From Mycobacteriales bacterium (lineage in GTDB: Bacteria > Actinomycetota > Actinomycetes > Mycobacteriales > SCTD01): a stretch of DNA of 64,000 nt. Under the pieces are notes generated by a model, which had not been told where the DNA came from, made no database searches, and saw only the letters and a list, made by a program, of their open reading frames with translations. The translations under genes were made by a program, and so were the position numbers. Location: the NCBI GenBank assembly GCA_030447385.1, contig JAUJOY010000001.1, positions 224,365 to 288,364 of the forward strand, in the 5' to 3' direction. Positions 57,496-64,000 of the stretch are shown here, in pieces. Each line of letters starts with the position of its first letter. Within the stretch, counting starts at the first letter, position 1.

Positions 57496-59190
57496 CTACC
57501 GCGGGCGGTTCAGCCCGAGCGCCTCCGGAGCGTGCAGCACGAGCATGGTGCGCCCCACGTCGGGCGGCACCCGGTCGGCGGTCGCCCATGACACCGCGAC
57601 CATCACGGCGAAGGCCGTCGGCACCGTCCACGCCGCGGGCTGCGCGAGCAGCGCAGCCGGCCAACCGCGGTCCGCCAGCCCTGTGAGGGTGGAGAGCACA
57701 GCGGCGGTGGACAGCCCGCCGCCCACGATCAGACCGGCCGCGGCGCCCGGAGGTGTCAGGCCGCGCCACCAGATGCCGAGCACCAGCAGCGGGCAGAACG
57801 TCGACGCAGCCATCGCGAAGGCCAGTCCGACCACCTGCCCGATCGGCAGGCTGGACGCTGCGAGGGCCAGTGCCAGCGCGACCGCGGCCGCCACGACGGC
57901 GGCCCGCCGGAAGTCGCGGACGGTGCCCCGCAGGACGTCCTGCACCAGCACGCCGGCCGTCGACACGAGCAGCCCCGACGACGTCGACAGGAAGGCGGCG
58001 AAGGCGCCGGCCACCAGCAGAGCCTCGAGCAGCTGCCCCCCGATCCCGCCGATCAGGGCGCGCGGCAGGGCGAGCACCACGGCGTCGGTGCGTCCGGTCA
58101 GCAGCAGCTCGGGGGTGTAGAGCCGGCCGAGCGCGCCGTACAGCGTGGGCACCAGGTAGAACGTGCCGAGCAGGCCCAAGACCACGAGCGTGGTGCGGCG
58201 GGCGGCTGGTCCGTCGGGGTTGGTGTAGAAGCGGACGAGCACATGCGGGAGGCCCATCGTGCCGAGGAAGGTCGCGAGCACCAGCGCGTACGTCGCGTAC
58301 AGCGGGTGCTCCAACCCGCCGGCCCCGGCGAGGGGAGAGGCCCAGGTGTCGCCGGTCGCCGCCTCGATCCGGTCGATGTGCGGGACCGCCGCGCCGGCCG
58401 GGAACACCACCGTCCCCTCGGGCAGCACCTGCTCGCCCGCAGCCAGCACTCGCGGCCCGCTGCCGGTCACCTCCACGACGACCGGCTCGAGGACCTCGAC
58501 GCGGACCGGGCTGTCGAGGCGGACCGAGGTGGTGTCGCGGAACACCGGGCCGGCCGGGCCGGCGAGGTCCGGGGTGCCGTCGCCCTGCCAGGCCAGGGCG
58601 AGGAACAGCGCCGGGACGCTGATCGCGGTCAGCTTGAGCCAGTACTGGAAGGCCTGCACGAAGGTCGCGCTGCGCATGCCGCCGCCCGCGACGTTGACCG
58701 TCACGACCACGGCGACCAGCATCGCGCCGACCTCGACCGGAGCACCTGTCGTCGCCCGCAGCGTCAGGCCGGCCCCCTGCAGCTGGGGGACGAGGTAGAG
58801 CAGGCCGATGACGACGACGAACAGGCTCGCCAACCGGCGTACGGCCGGGGAGGCGAGGCGGGCCTCCGCGAAGTCGGGGACCGTGTAAGCCCCGGAGCGG
58901 CGCAGCGGCGCCGCCACCAGGAGCAGCAGCACGAGGTAGCCGGCGACGAAGCCGACGGGGTACCAGAGCATGTCGGCGCCGTAGGCGAAGACCAGCCCGG
59001 CGATGCCCAGGAAGGAGGCGGCCGAGAGGTACTCGCCGCTGATGGCCGAGGCGTTCCACAGCGGCGAGACCGCACGGGAGGCGACCATGAAGTCACTGGT
59101 CGTCCGCGCGAGCCGCAGCCCGTAGAACCCGATGCCCAGCGTCAGCAGCACGACCGCCGCGACCGCCAGGATGTCGAAGGGGGCGCTCAC
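57496..59190 (-). CDS. Second sodium:solute symporter, acetate-type
   Basis: 564 residues, with DFMVASRAVSPLWNASAISGEYLSAASFLGIAG and MGLPHVLVRFYTNPDGPAARRTT, so related to the first symporter but clearly diverged. A loop of about 65 residues (from FRDTTSVRLDSPVRVEVLEP to HIDRIEAATG) between helices looks beta-rich and extracytoplasmic. GTG at 59190 overlaps the stop of the small membrane protein gene. Confidence 0.92.
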   Translation of the reverse strand: MSAPFDILAVAAVVLLTLGIGFYGLRLARTTSDFMVASRAVSPLWNASAISGEYLSAASFLGIAGLVFAYGADMLWYPVGFVAGYLVLLLLVAAPLRRSGAYTVPDFAEARLASPAVRRLASLFVVVIGLLYLVPQLQGAGLTLRATTGAPVEVGAMLVAVVVTVNVAGGGMRSATFVQAFQYWLKLTAISVPALFLALAWQGDGTPDLAGPAGPVFRDTTSVRLDSPVRVEVLEPVVVEVTGSGPRVLAAGEQVLPEGTVVFPAGAAVPHIDRIEAATGDTWASPLAGAGGLEHPLYATYALVLATFLGTMGLPHVLVRFYTNPDGPAARRTTLVVLGLLGTFYLVPTLYGALGRLYTPELLLTGRTDAVVLALPRALIGGIGGQLLEALLVAGAFAAFLSTSSGLLVSTAGVLVQDVLRGTVRDFRRAAVVAAAVALALALAASSLPIGQVVGLAFAMAASTFCPLLVLGIWWRGLTPPGAAAGLIVGGGLSTAAVLSTLTGLADRGWPAALLAQPAAWTVPTAFAVMVAVSWATADRVPPDVGRTMLVLHAPEALGLNRPR

Positions 59191-59561
59191 GAGCGCTCGA
59201 CCAGCTCGACGAAGTCGCGCTCGTTGCGCTCCGCCAGCCGGACGTACAGCCACCCGCCGGCGACCAGCGTGGGATAGACCAGCCCACCCAGCACCAGCCA
59301 CGGCAACGCCACGCCGAGGACCTGCGCGTTGCGCGTCGCCGGCACCAGCGCGAACAGCAGGGGCAGCCCACCGAGCAGGAAGCCGAAGACCGCCGCGAGG
59401 CGCAGCCCGAGCAGCAGCTGCGCCCGCATCAGCGAACGGATGAGCAGCTCGCCCACGACGTCCTGCTCGTCGAGCGCACGCAGGGTCTGCCGACCGGGTG
59501 GCCGGCGCGCCGCCGACATCCGGGGGCTGGTGACCGGGACGCGCCGCGGCGGATCGCTCAC
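59187..59561 (-). CDS. Small membrane protein, DUF485-like partner
   Basis: 124 residues: basic N-terminus, two helices (LRLAAVFGFLLGGLPLLFALVP; ALPWLVLGGLVYPTLVAGGWLYV) and a short acidic tail (ERNERDFVELVE). Position and topology match the DUF485 partner of the first symporter. GTG at 59561 overlaps the response regulator stop. Confidence 0.82.
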   Translation of the reverse strand: MSDPPRRVPVTSPRMSAARRPPGRQTLRALDEQDVVGELLIRSLMRAQLLLGLRLAAVFGFLLGGLPLLFALVPATRNAQVLGVALPWLVLGGLVYPTLVAGGWLYVRLAERNERDFVELVERS

Positions 59562-60301
59562 AGCACGCTCCGCCCCACGTCACGCGCCCGGCGTACGAGG
59601 CGGTCCTTGAGCTCGCGGGTGTGCCGGCGGCTCACCGGGATCGTCGTCGCGCCGTCGCCGGTGCCCACCCGGACCGCGTGACCACCACCCGGCTCGACCC
59701 GCAGCTCGGTGATGTGGCTGGCGGCCACCAGGAACGAGCGGTGCACCCGGACGAACCCGAAGACCGCCCAGCGCTGCTCGAGCTGCGCCATCGGGATGCG
59801 CACCAGGTGGCTGCCGGTGGCCGTGTGCAGCCGGGCGTAGTCGCCCTGCGCCTCGACGAACCGCACGTCGGCCACGGCCACGAACCTGGTCACGCCGCCC
59901 AGCTCGACCGCCACCGTGTCGGCCTCCGTTGCGCGCACCGGCGCGGCCGCGAGCCGGAACAGGGCCTCGGCGAGGCGCTCCTGGCGCAGCGGCTTGAGCA
60001 GGTAGTCGACCGCGCGCACGGCGAAGGCGTCGACGGCTGCGTCCTCGTGCGCGGTGACGAACACGACGGCCGGGGGCTGTGCGAAGCGGGCCAGCACCTT
60101 GGCGAGGTCCAGCCCGGACAGCCCCGGCATCCGGATGTCGAGGAAGACCGCGTCGTACGCCATGGCCTCCAGCTCCTGCAGCGCAGCCACCGCGTCCCCG
60201 GCCGTACGCACCTCGCCCACCCGGGGGTCCGCGCGCAGCAGGTACGCCAGCTCGTCCAGAGCCGGCGGCTCGTCGTCGACGGCGAGCACGCGCAGGGTCA
60301 T
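59558..60301 (-). CDS. LytTR-family response regulator
   Basis: 247 residues: receiver domain with VLAVDDEPPALDEL, phospho-acceptor Asp in AVFLDIRMPGLSG, and Lys in YLLKPL; LytTR domain at 130-240 (VRFVEAQGDYARLHTATGSHLVRIPMAQLEQRW, VHRSFLVAASHI). ATG at 60301 overlaps the kinase stop (ATGA). Probably controls the acetate uptake genes downstream in the same operon. Confidence 0.93.
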   Translation of the reverse strand: MTLRVLAVDDEPPALDELAYLLRADPRVGEVRTAGDAVAALQELEAMAYDAVFLDIRMPGLSGLDLAKVLARFAQPPAVVFVTAHEDAAVDAFAVRAVDYLLKPLRQERLAEALFRLAAAPVRATEADTVAVELGGVTRFVAVADVRFVEAQGDYARLHTATGSHLVRIPMAQLEQRWAVFGFVRVHRSFLVAASHITELRVEPGGGHAVRVGTGDGATTIPVSRRHTRELKDRLVRRARDVGRSVL

Positions 60302-61473
60302 GACGCCCGCACTCCCGCGGTCCACTTCGGCACGCGCAGGGTCACCTTCGTCCCGGCGCCCACGGCGGTCTCGACGAGCAGGCCGTGCTCGTCGCCGTAG
60401 ACCGCACGCAGCCGCGCGTCGACGTTCGCGAGGCCCATCGAGTCGCTCCCGGCGGTACCGGCGAGGATCGCCCGCACGCGCTCGGGGTCGCTGCCCGCAC
60501 CGTCGTCCTCGACCGAGATCCGGCACTGCCCGCCGTCGTCCTCGGCGACCACCGTGACCGTCCCGGAGCCACGGCCGCGTTCGAGTCCGTGCTGCACGGC
60601 GTTCTCGACCAGCGGCTGCAGGCACAGGTAGGGCACCGCGACCGGCAGCACCTCCGGAGCGACCCGCAGCACCACCTGCAGCCGGTCGCCGAAGCGGGCG
60701 CGCTCGAGCAGCAGGTAGCGGTCGATCGAGCGAAGCTCCTCGGCGAGGGTGGTGAACTCCCCGTGAGTACGGCTGGAGTAGCGGGTGAAGTCGGCGAACT
60801 CCAGCAGCAGCTCGCGGGCCCGCTCGGGGTCGGTGCGCACGAACGAGGCGATCGCGGTCAGCGCGTTGTAGACGAAGTGCGGGCTGATCTGCGCCCGCAG
60901 CGCCCGCACCTGCGCCTCGGCGAGCCGCGAGCGCGACTCGTCCAGCTCCGCCAGCTCCAGCTGCCCGGAGACCCAGCGGGCCACCTCCGCCGTCGCGCGC
61001 ACCAGCCCCGGGCTCGCCACGACGTCGTACGCGGTGAGCGCGCCGACGACGCGGTCACCCTGGACCAGCGGGCAGACGACGGCGAAGCGCACGGGGCAGT
61101 CCGGGTCCGCGCAGGCCACCCGCTGCACCGTCGGGCGGCCGTTCGCGAGCGCGGGAGCCGCGAGCTCGTGCGCGCGCGTCGCGTGCTCCGAGCTGGTGCC
61201 GTCCCACGCCAGCAGCTGCGCGGTGTCGCTCAGCGCGACGGCGGCGCTGCCGAGCAGCGCCCGCAGGTGCCCCGCGCTGCGGAGCGCGGCGTCCGCCGTC
61301 AGGCCCGACCGCAGCGCAGGAGAGGCCAGGGAGGCTTCGTGCAGGGCAGCATGGGTCGCGATCTCGGCGGGGGTGCCGAAGGCGCGCCGGCCCCGCACGG
61401 CCCGCCACAGCACGACACCCGGCACCACGAGGACCAGCCCCAGCGCGAGCACGACGACCAGCGACCGGCCCAT
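60298..61473 (-). CDS. LytS-type sensor histidine kinase
   Basis: 391 residues with one N-terminal membrane helix (SLVVVLALGLVLVVPGVVLWRAV), a GAF-like sensor region (70-200, with CADPDCPVRFAVVCPLV) and a His-kinase domain of the PF06580 kind: QISPHFVYNALTAIASFVRTDPERARELLLEFADFTRYS and an ATPase domain (LQPLVENAVQHGLE, GMGLANVDARLRAVYG-like). First gene of the operon kinase-regulator-membrane protein-symporter. ATG at 61473. Confidence 0.93.
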   Translation of the reverse strand: MGRSLVVVLALGLVLVVPGVVLWRAVRGRRAFGTPAEIATHAALHEASLASPALRSGLTADAALRSAGHLRALLGSAAVALSDTAQLLAWDGTSSEHATRAHELAAPALANGRPTVQRVACADPDCPVRFAVVCPLVQGDRVVGALTAYDVVASPGLVRATAEVARWVSGQLELAELDESRSRLAEAQVRALRAQISPHFVYNALTAIASFVRTDPERARELLLEFADFTRYSSRTHGEFTTLAEELRSIDRYLLLERARFGDRLQVVLRVAPEVLPVAVPYLCLQPLVENAVQHGLERGRGSGTVTVVAEDDGGQCRISVEDDGAGSDPERVRAILAGTAGSDSMGLANVDARLRAVYGDEHGLLVETAVGAGTKVTLRVPKWTAGVRAS

Positions 61474-61522
61474 GGCGGGACTGTAGAACTCTCCGCCCCG
61501 GCGCACCTCGTACCCTCCTGCG

Positions 61523-62356
61523 GTGACCGACCTGCTCGCGCCGCTGGGAGCGCTGCCCGGTGTGGAGGACGGTGTCGCGCAGGCCCGTGCGGCCGTCGAC
61601 GGGCTGCTCGCCCACCGGGTCCTTCGCCGCCGCTCGGCGGAGGTCACCGCGGAGTCGGCGCTTCGGGGGGCCCGGGCCTCCGCCGAGCTCGACGGCGCCG
61701 GCATCGAGCTGGAGCGGCTGCGCGGGCAGCTCCTCGCCGGCGGCACCGTCACCCTGCCCAGCAGGGACGAACGAGGGGCCCGGCTCGTGGAGGGCGCCGT
61801 ACGCCTGCACGCCGACCTCGGCTCGGTGCTCGTCGCCTGGCGGCACTCCCCGCGCCAGGCGCTGGCCCGGCTGCACGTCCTCGCTGCGGCTGCGCTCGTG
61901 TCCGACCCGGATGCACTCGGCCGGCCGCGGGCGGCGGGGGCGGCGTACGAGGACCCGGTCGAGATCGGGCCGGCGCCGGACCCGCTCGAGGTCTCGGCCC
62001 GGCTGGACGGCCTGGCCCGGGTGCTCGTGACCGGCAGCACGGCGCCGGCCGTGGTCGTCGCCGCCGTCGTGCACGGCGAGCTGATGGCGTTGCGGGCCTT
62101 CGGGACGGCGGACGGACTGGTGGCGCGCGCTGCTGCCCGGCTCGTGCTCGTCGACCGGGGGCTTGATCCCAAGGCGGTGTCCGCCCCCGAGGTGGGCCAC
62201 GCCGAGCTGCACTCGGACTACGCGGAGGCGCTGCGCGCGTACATCTCCGGGGGTCCGGAGGGCGTCGCCCGGTGGATCCTGCACTGCGCGGAGGCGGTCG
62301 CCCTCGGCGCGCGCGAGGGACTCGCCGTCTGCGAGGCGATCCGCCGCAGCTCCTGA
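61523..62356 (+). CDS. Fic-like protein (degenerate motif)
   Basis: 277 residues, mostly helical. VVVAAVVHGELMALRAFGTADGLVARAAARLVLVDRGLDPKAV aligns with the Fic core HxFx(D/E)GNGRxxR, but His, Asn-Gly-Arg are partly replaced (AFGTADGLVAR). AMPylation activity is therefore doubtful. Actinobacterial homologues are often mislabelled 'oxidoreductase' and sit beside the ssd/Tad genes. GTG at 61523. Confidence 0.75.
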   Translation: MTDLLAPLGALPGVEDGVAQARAAVDGLLAHRVLRRRSAEVTAESALRGARASAELDGAGIELERLRGQLLAGGTVTLPSRDERGARLVEGAVRLHADLGSVLVAWRHSPRQALARLHVLAAAALVSDPDALGRPRAAGAAYEDPVEIGPAPDPLEVSARLDGLARVLVTGSTAPAVVVAAVVHGELMALRAFGTADGLVARAAARLVLVDRGLDPKAVSAPEVGHAELHSDYAEALRAYISGGPEGVARWILHCAEAVALGAREGLAVCEAIRRSS

Positions 62357-62454
62357 GCCGGGCGCTCAGTGAACGGTGATCTTCACCTTCTGGGGCGCCG
62401 CCACGCGACTGCGCCCCAACAAGGAGAAGACCACCCTTGGCAGCGGGCACGGGA

Positions 62455-62482
62455 ACGGCGGTCTCCCGGGGGAGACCGCCGT
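62455..62482 (+). terminator. Strong hairpin after the Fic-like gene
   Basis: ACGGCGGTCTCCC (62455-62467) pairs perfectly with GGGAGACCGCCGT (62470-62482) around a 2-base loop, 99 bp after the stop. No T-run. Confidence 0.6.
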
Positions 62483-62723
62483 CGCCATGCGTGGGGGCCA
62501 GGTGAGCAGAGCGTGCTGTCCGGTTCGTCGAGCGGTCCCTGGTGTGCCCTGGATGCCCTTTCTCGACAGACGGCGGGACCTCTGGACGTGCCTCTCGCGG
62601 CTGGTCGCACGTGGGTGCCTGGCTCTCGCGCACGGACCGCCGTCGGGGGGATCAAGTCCGCCCGCAGGCGGTGGTCCGTACCACCTGTTGTACGCCGCCG
62701 GACAGGGATGTGCAAGCACTTGT

Positions 62724-62739
62724 TGTGACCGTCGTCACA
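62724..62739 (+). promoter_or_regulatory. Perfect Crp/GlxR-type palindrome
   Basis: TGTGA-CCGTCG-TCACA matches the Crp-family consensus exactly. It lies about 440 bp upstream of the ssd start and 370 bp after the Fic-like gene. The Crp/GlxR homologue in this window (34670-35350) is the obvious candidate to bind it. Confidence 0.7.
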
Positions 62740-62948
62740 GCGGAGTCGGCTGCGCCGGAGGGGCCCGGCGGAACACCTTTCCCGACAACTTCAGGACCGA
62801 CCTGGCGCGGCCGACAGAGGCTGGAGAGGGAGCCCTGCCCTTTGCTGCTCGTTGCAGTACTCTCGCTTCACGTTCCTGGTTTCTCCCTCGGGAGATCTGG
62901 GGAAGAACGAACCGACCGCGTCGCCTCGGCGGCGCGGAACGAGACGGG

Positions 62949-62975
62949 CTCGGCTCAACCCCCCCCGGAGCCGAG
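62949..62975. repeat. 8-bp hairpin with poly-C loop
   Basis: CTCGGCTC (62949-62956) and GAGCCGAG (62968-62975) with an 11-base loop rich in C. Nine bases later comes the larger hairpin. Confidence 0.5.
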
Positions 62976-62983
62976 TCAAGTGC

Positions 62984-63018
62984 GACGACCCCCGCCACCC
63001 CCCCCGGCGGGGGTCGTC
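62984..63018 (+). terminator. 13-bp hairpin upstream of ssd
   Basis: GACGACCCCCGCC (62984-62996) and GGCGGGGGTCGTC (63006-63018), perfect stem and a 9-base loop of A plus eight C. It may be a terminator or attenuator in the ssd leader. Confidence 0.55.
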
Positions 63019-63177
63019 CGCACGTAGGGGCAGCCGCGACGGGCTCCTTCGTCCACAGGCTCCCGCTCACGCCCCGCCCTCCACAGCCGCACCGCCGCCG
63101 GTCGCCGGCCGCCTGGCGGCGCTGGACGCTGAGCCTCCCCGCCACATCCTGGTGGCGCCTCGTCCGGAGGACGTCGC

Positions 63178-64000
63178 GTGCCCGCTGTCCCGCCCCGCCC
63201 CCTGCTGGTCACCTCCGAGCCCGGCCTCCTCGACGACCTGCTCCGCCTCGCGGCCACTGCCGGCACCGAGCTGCACGTCGCCGCCGATGCCGGCGCGGCC
63301 CGGAGCTCGTGGGGACACGCCCCGCTGGTCGTCGTGGGCGCAGACGCCACCGCGGGGTGCATGCGCCTGCGGATGCCGCGGCGGCAAGGGGTGGTGCTCG
63401 TCGGCATGGACCTCGACGACGCCGGCATCTGGCAGCGTGCGGTGGAGCTGGGCGCCGAGCATGTGGTCTTCCTTCCCGACGCCGAGCGCTGGCTGACCGA
63501 CCGCCTCGCCGATGCCGATGAGGCGGAGGGGCGCGAGGGGGCGCTCGTGGCGGTCCTCGGCGGCCGGGGCGGCGCCGGCGCCACCACGCTGGCCTGCGCT
63601 CTGGCGGTCACGGCCACCCGGTCAGGGCGGACGGCACTGCTCGTCGACGGCGACCCCCTCGGCGGGGGCATCGACCTGGTCTTCGGCGGGGAGCGCGACA
63701 CGGGGATGCGCTGGTCGGACCTCGGGGCGACGCGCGGGCGGGTGCCTGCTGCGGCCCTCGCCGACGCGCTGCCGCGCATGAACGGGCTGTCGGTCCTGTC
63801 CTTCGACCGCGGCGACCCGACCCGGGTCAGCGAGGACGCCGTCCGCGCGGTCCTGTCGGCCGGGCGGCGAGCGCACGAGCTGGTCGTCGTCGACCTCCCG
63901 CGCACCGTCGACGAGGCGGCCCGCACCGTGCTGGTCGCCGCGACGACGGTGCTGCTCGTCGTGCCCCAGGAGGTGCGCGCCGCCGCCGCCGCCGCGCGGG
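63178..64000 (+). CDS. ssd: Septum-site-determining protein Ssd / CpaE-like ATPase (partial)
   Basis: The first 274 residues of a MinD/CpaE-like protein; the rest is beyond the window. N-terminal receiver-like region (PLLVTSEPGLLDDLLRLAATAGTELHVAADAG... VLVGMDLDDAGIWQRAVELGAEHVVFLP), then a P-loop-like GGRGGAGATTLACALAV in which the usual deviant-Walker Lys is missing, followed by VDGDPLGGGIDLVFG and VVVDLPRTVDEAA. In actinobacteria ssd (Rv3660c) heads the Tad/Flp pilus cluster. GTG at 63178 with an upstream GGAGGA. Confidence 0.9.
   Translation, partial: MPAVPPRPLLVTSEPGLLDDLLRLAATAGTELHVAADAGAARSSWGHAPLVVVGADATAGCMRLRMPRRQGVVLVGMDLDDAGIWQRAVELGAEHVVFLPDAERWLTDRLADADEAEGREGALVAVLGGRGGAGATTLACALAVTATRSGRTALLVDGDPLGGGIDLVFGGERDTGMRWSDLGATRGRVPAAALADALPRMNGLSVLSFDRGDPTRVSEDAVRAVLSAGRRAHELVVVDLPRTVDEAARTVLVAATTVLLVVPQEVRAAAAAAR

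Larger units (their letters stand above)
62357..63177. other. 820-bp gap with hairpins and a Crp-type box, no supported gene
   Basis: No frame here has family resemblance or a good RBS. It contains a strong hairpin at 62455-62482, the TGTGA-N6-TCACA palindrome at 62724-62739, an 8-bp stem at 62949-62975 and a 13-bp stem at 62984-63018. Probably a long promoter/5' leader for the pilus operon beginning at 63178. The mixed GC of this region includes several poly-C tracts. Confidence 0.7.

Overview
The window is high-GC actinobacterial chromosome. Support for this comes from GTG-rich starts, stop/start overlaps of the ATGA/GTGA type, two WhiB-family regulators, a Crp/GlxR homologue, a MarP protease and an RsiG-type anti-sigma factor. 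Gene order over about 25-63 kb largely follows, from memory, the Mycobacterium tuberculosis Rv3660c-Rv3683 neighbourhood (ssd, acs, ephE, marP, Nudix, thioredoxin, nth, crp, MBL hydrolase, RidA, two ArsA-type ATPases, whiB4, ponA2, metallophosphoesterase), which is also conserved in Streptomyces around wblA. The WblA and RsiG homologues suggest a developmentally complex or motile actinomycete. I cannot assign a genus.

Layout. 0-3.8 kb: late cobalamin genes (cobQ partial, cobD, an MBL-CobU fusion, cobS). 4-6.1 kb: secreted M14 zinc carboxypeptidase. 6.3-8.6 kb: a methyltransferase, then a complete insertion sequence (1,636 bp, 5-bp target duplication, about 47-bp inverted repeats) whose transposase is broken by about eight frame changes. 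8.6-12.2 kb: DUF2087 regulator, GlxA-type regulator with a candidate operator, MFS transporter, tRNA-Ser(GGA). 12.3-15.5 kb: two-component system and a DUF4173 membrane protein; the kinase and the DUF4173 gene each carry one apparent frameshift. 15.5-19.2 kb: SRP RNA, dnaX, ybaB, recR, DUF5063. 19.2-23.3 kb: a palindromic repeat, then a translationally coupled operon lysC-asd-Ser/Thr kinase-lipoprotein. 23.3-26.7 kb: S9 peptidase, tRNA-Pro(CGG), metallophosphoesterase, YqeY. 26.7-32.4 kb: class A PBP, WblA/WhiB4, two ArsA-like ATPases, a second WhiB. 32.4-41.97 kb: DUF4177, RidA, Nudix, MBL hydrolase, Crp, RsiG, nth, thioredoxin, CoA-type Nudix, cupredoxin, MarP, DUF309, epoxide hydrolase-like protein, holin-like membrane protein.

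42.1-53.2 kb looks like an accessory block set into that conserved order. It holds a complete seven-gene Mrp cation/proton antiporter operon, two lipoproteins and an OmpA protein that share a terminal domain, a TadG-like protein, a Flp pilin, a membrane-anchored LuxR-type regulator and a frameshifted OmpA-like pseudogene. 53.2-61.5 kb is an acetate module: acs, two sodium/solute symporters each with a small DUF485-type partner, and a LytS/LytTR-type two-component system. 61.5-64 kb: a Fic-like protein, an 820-bp gap with strong hairpins and a perfect Crp-type palindrome, and the start of ssd/cpaE, the usual first gene of a Tad pilus cluster, cut by the window end.

The most noteworthy signals are the RsiG homologue with one perfect and one degenerate c-di-GMP motif, the perfect Crp-type box before the pilus locus, the anchored LuxR regulator beside the pilin gene, the degenerate MBL domain fused to CobU, and the clustering of frameshifts in four loci.
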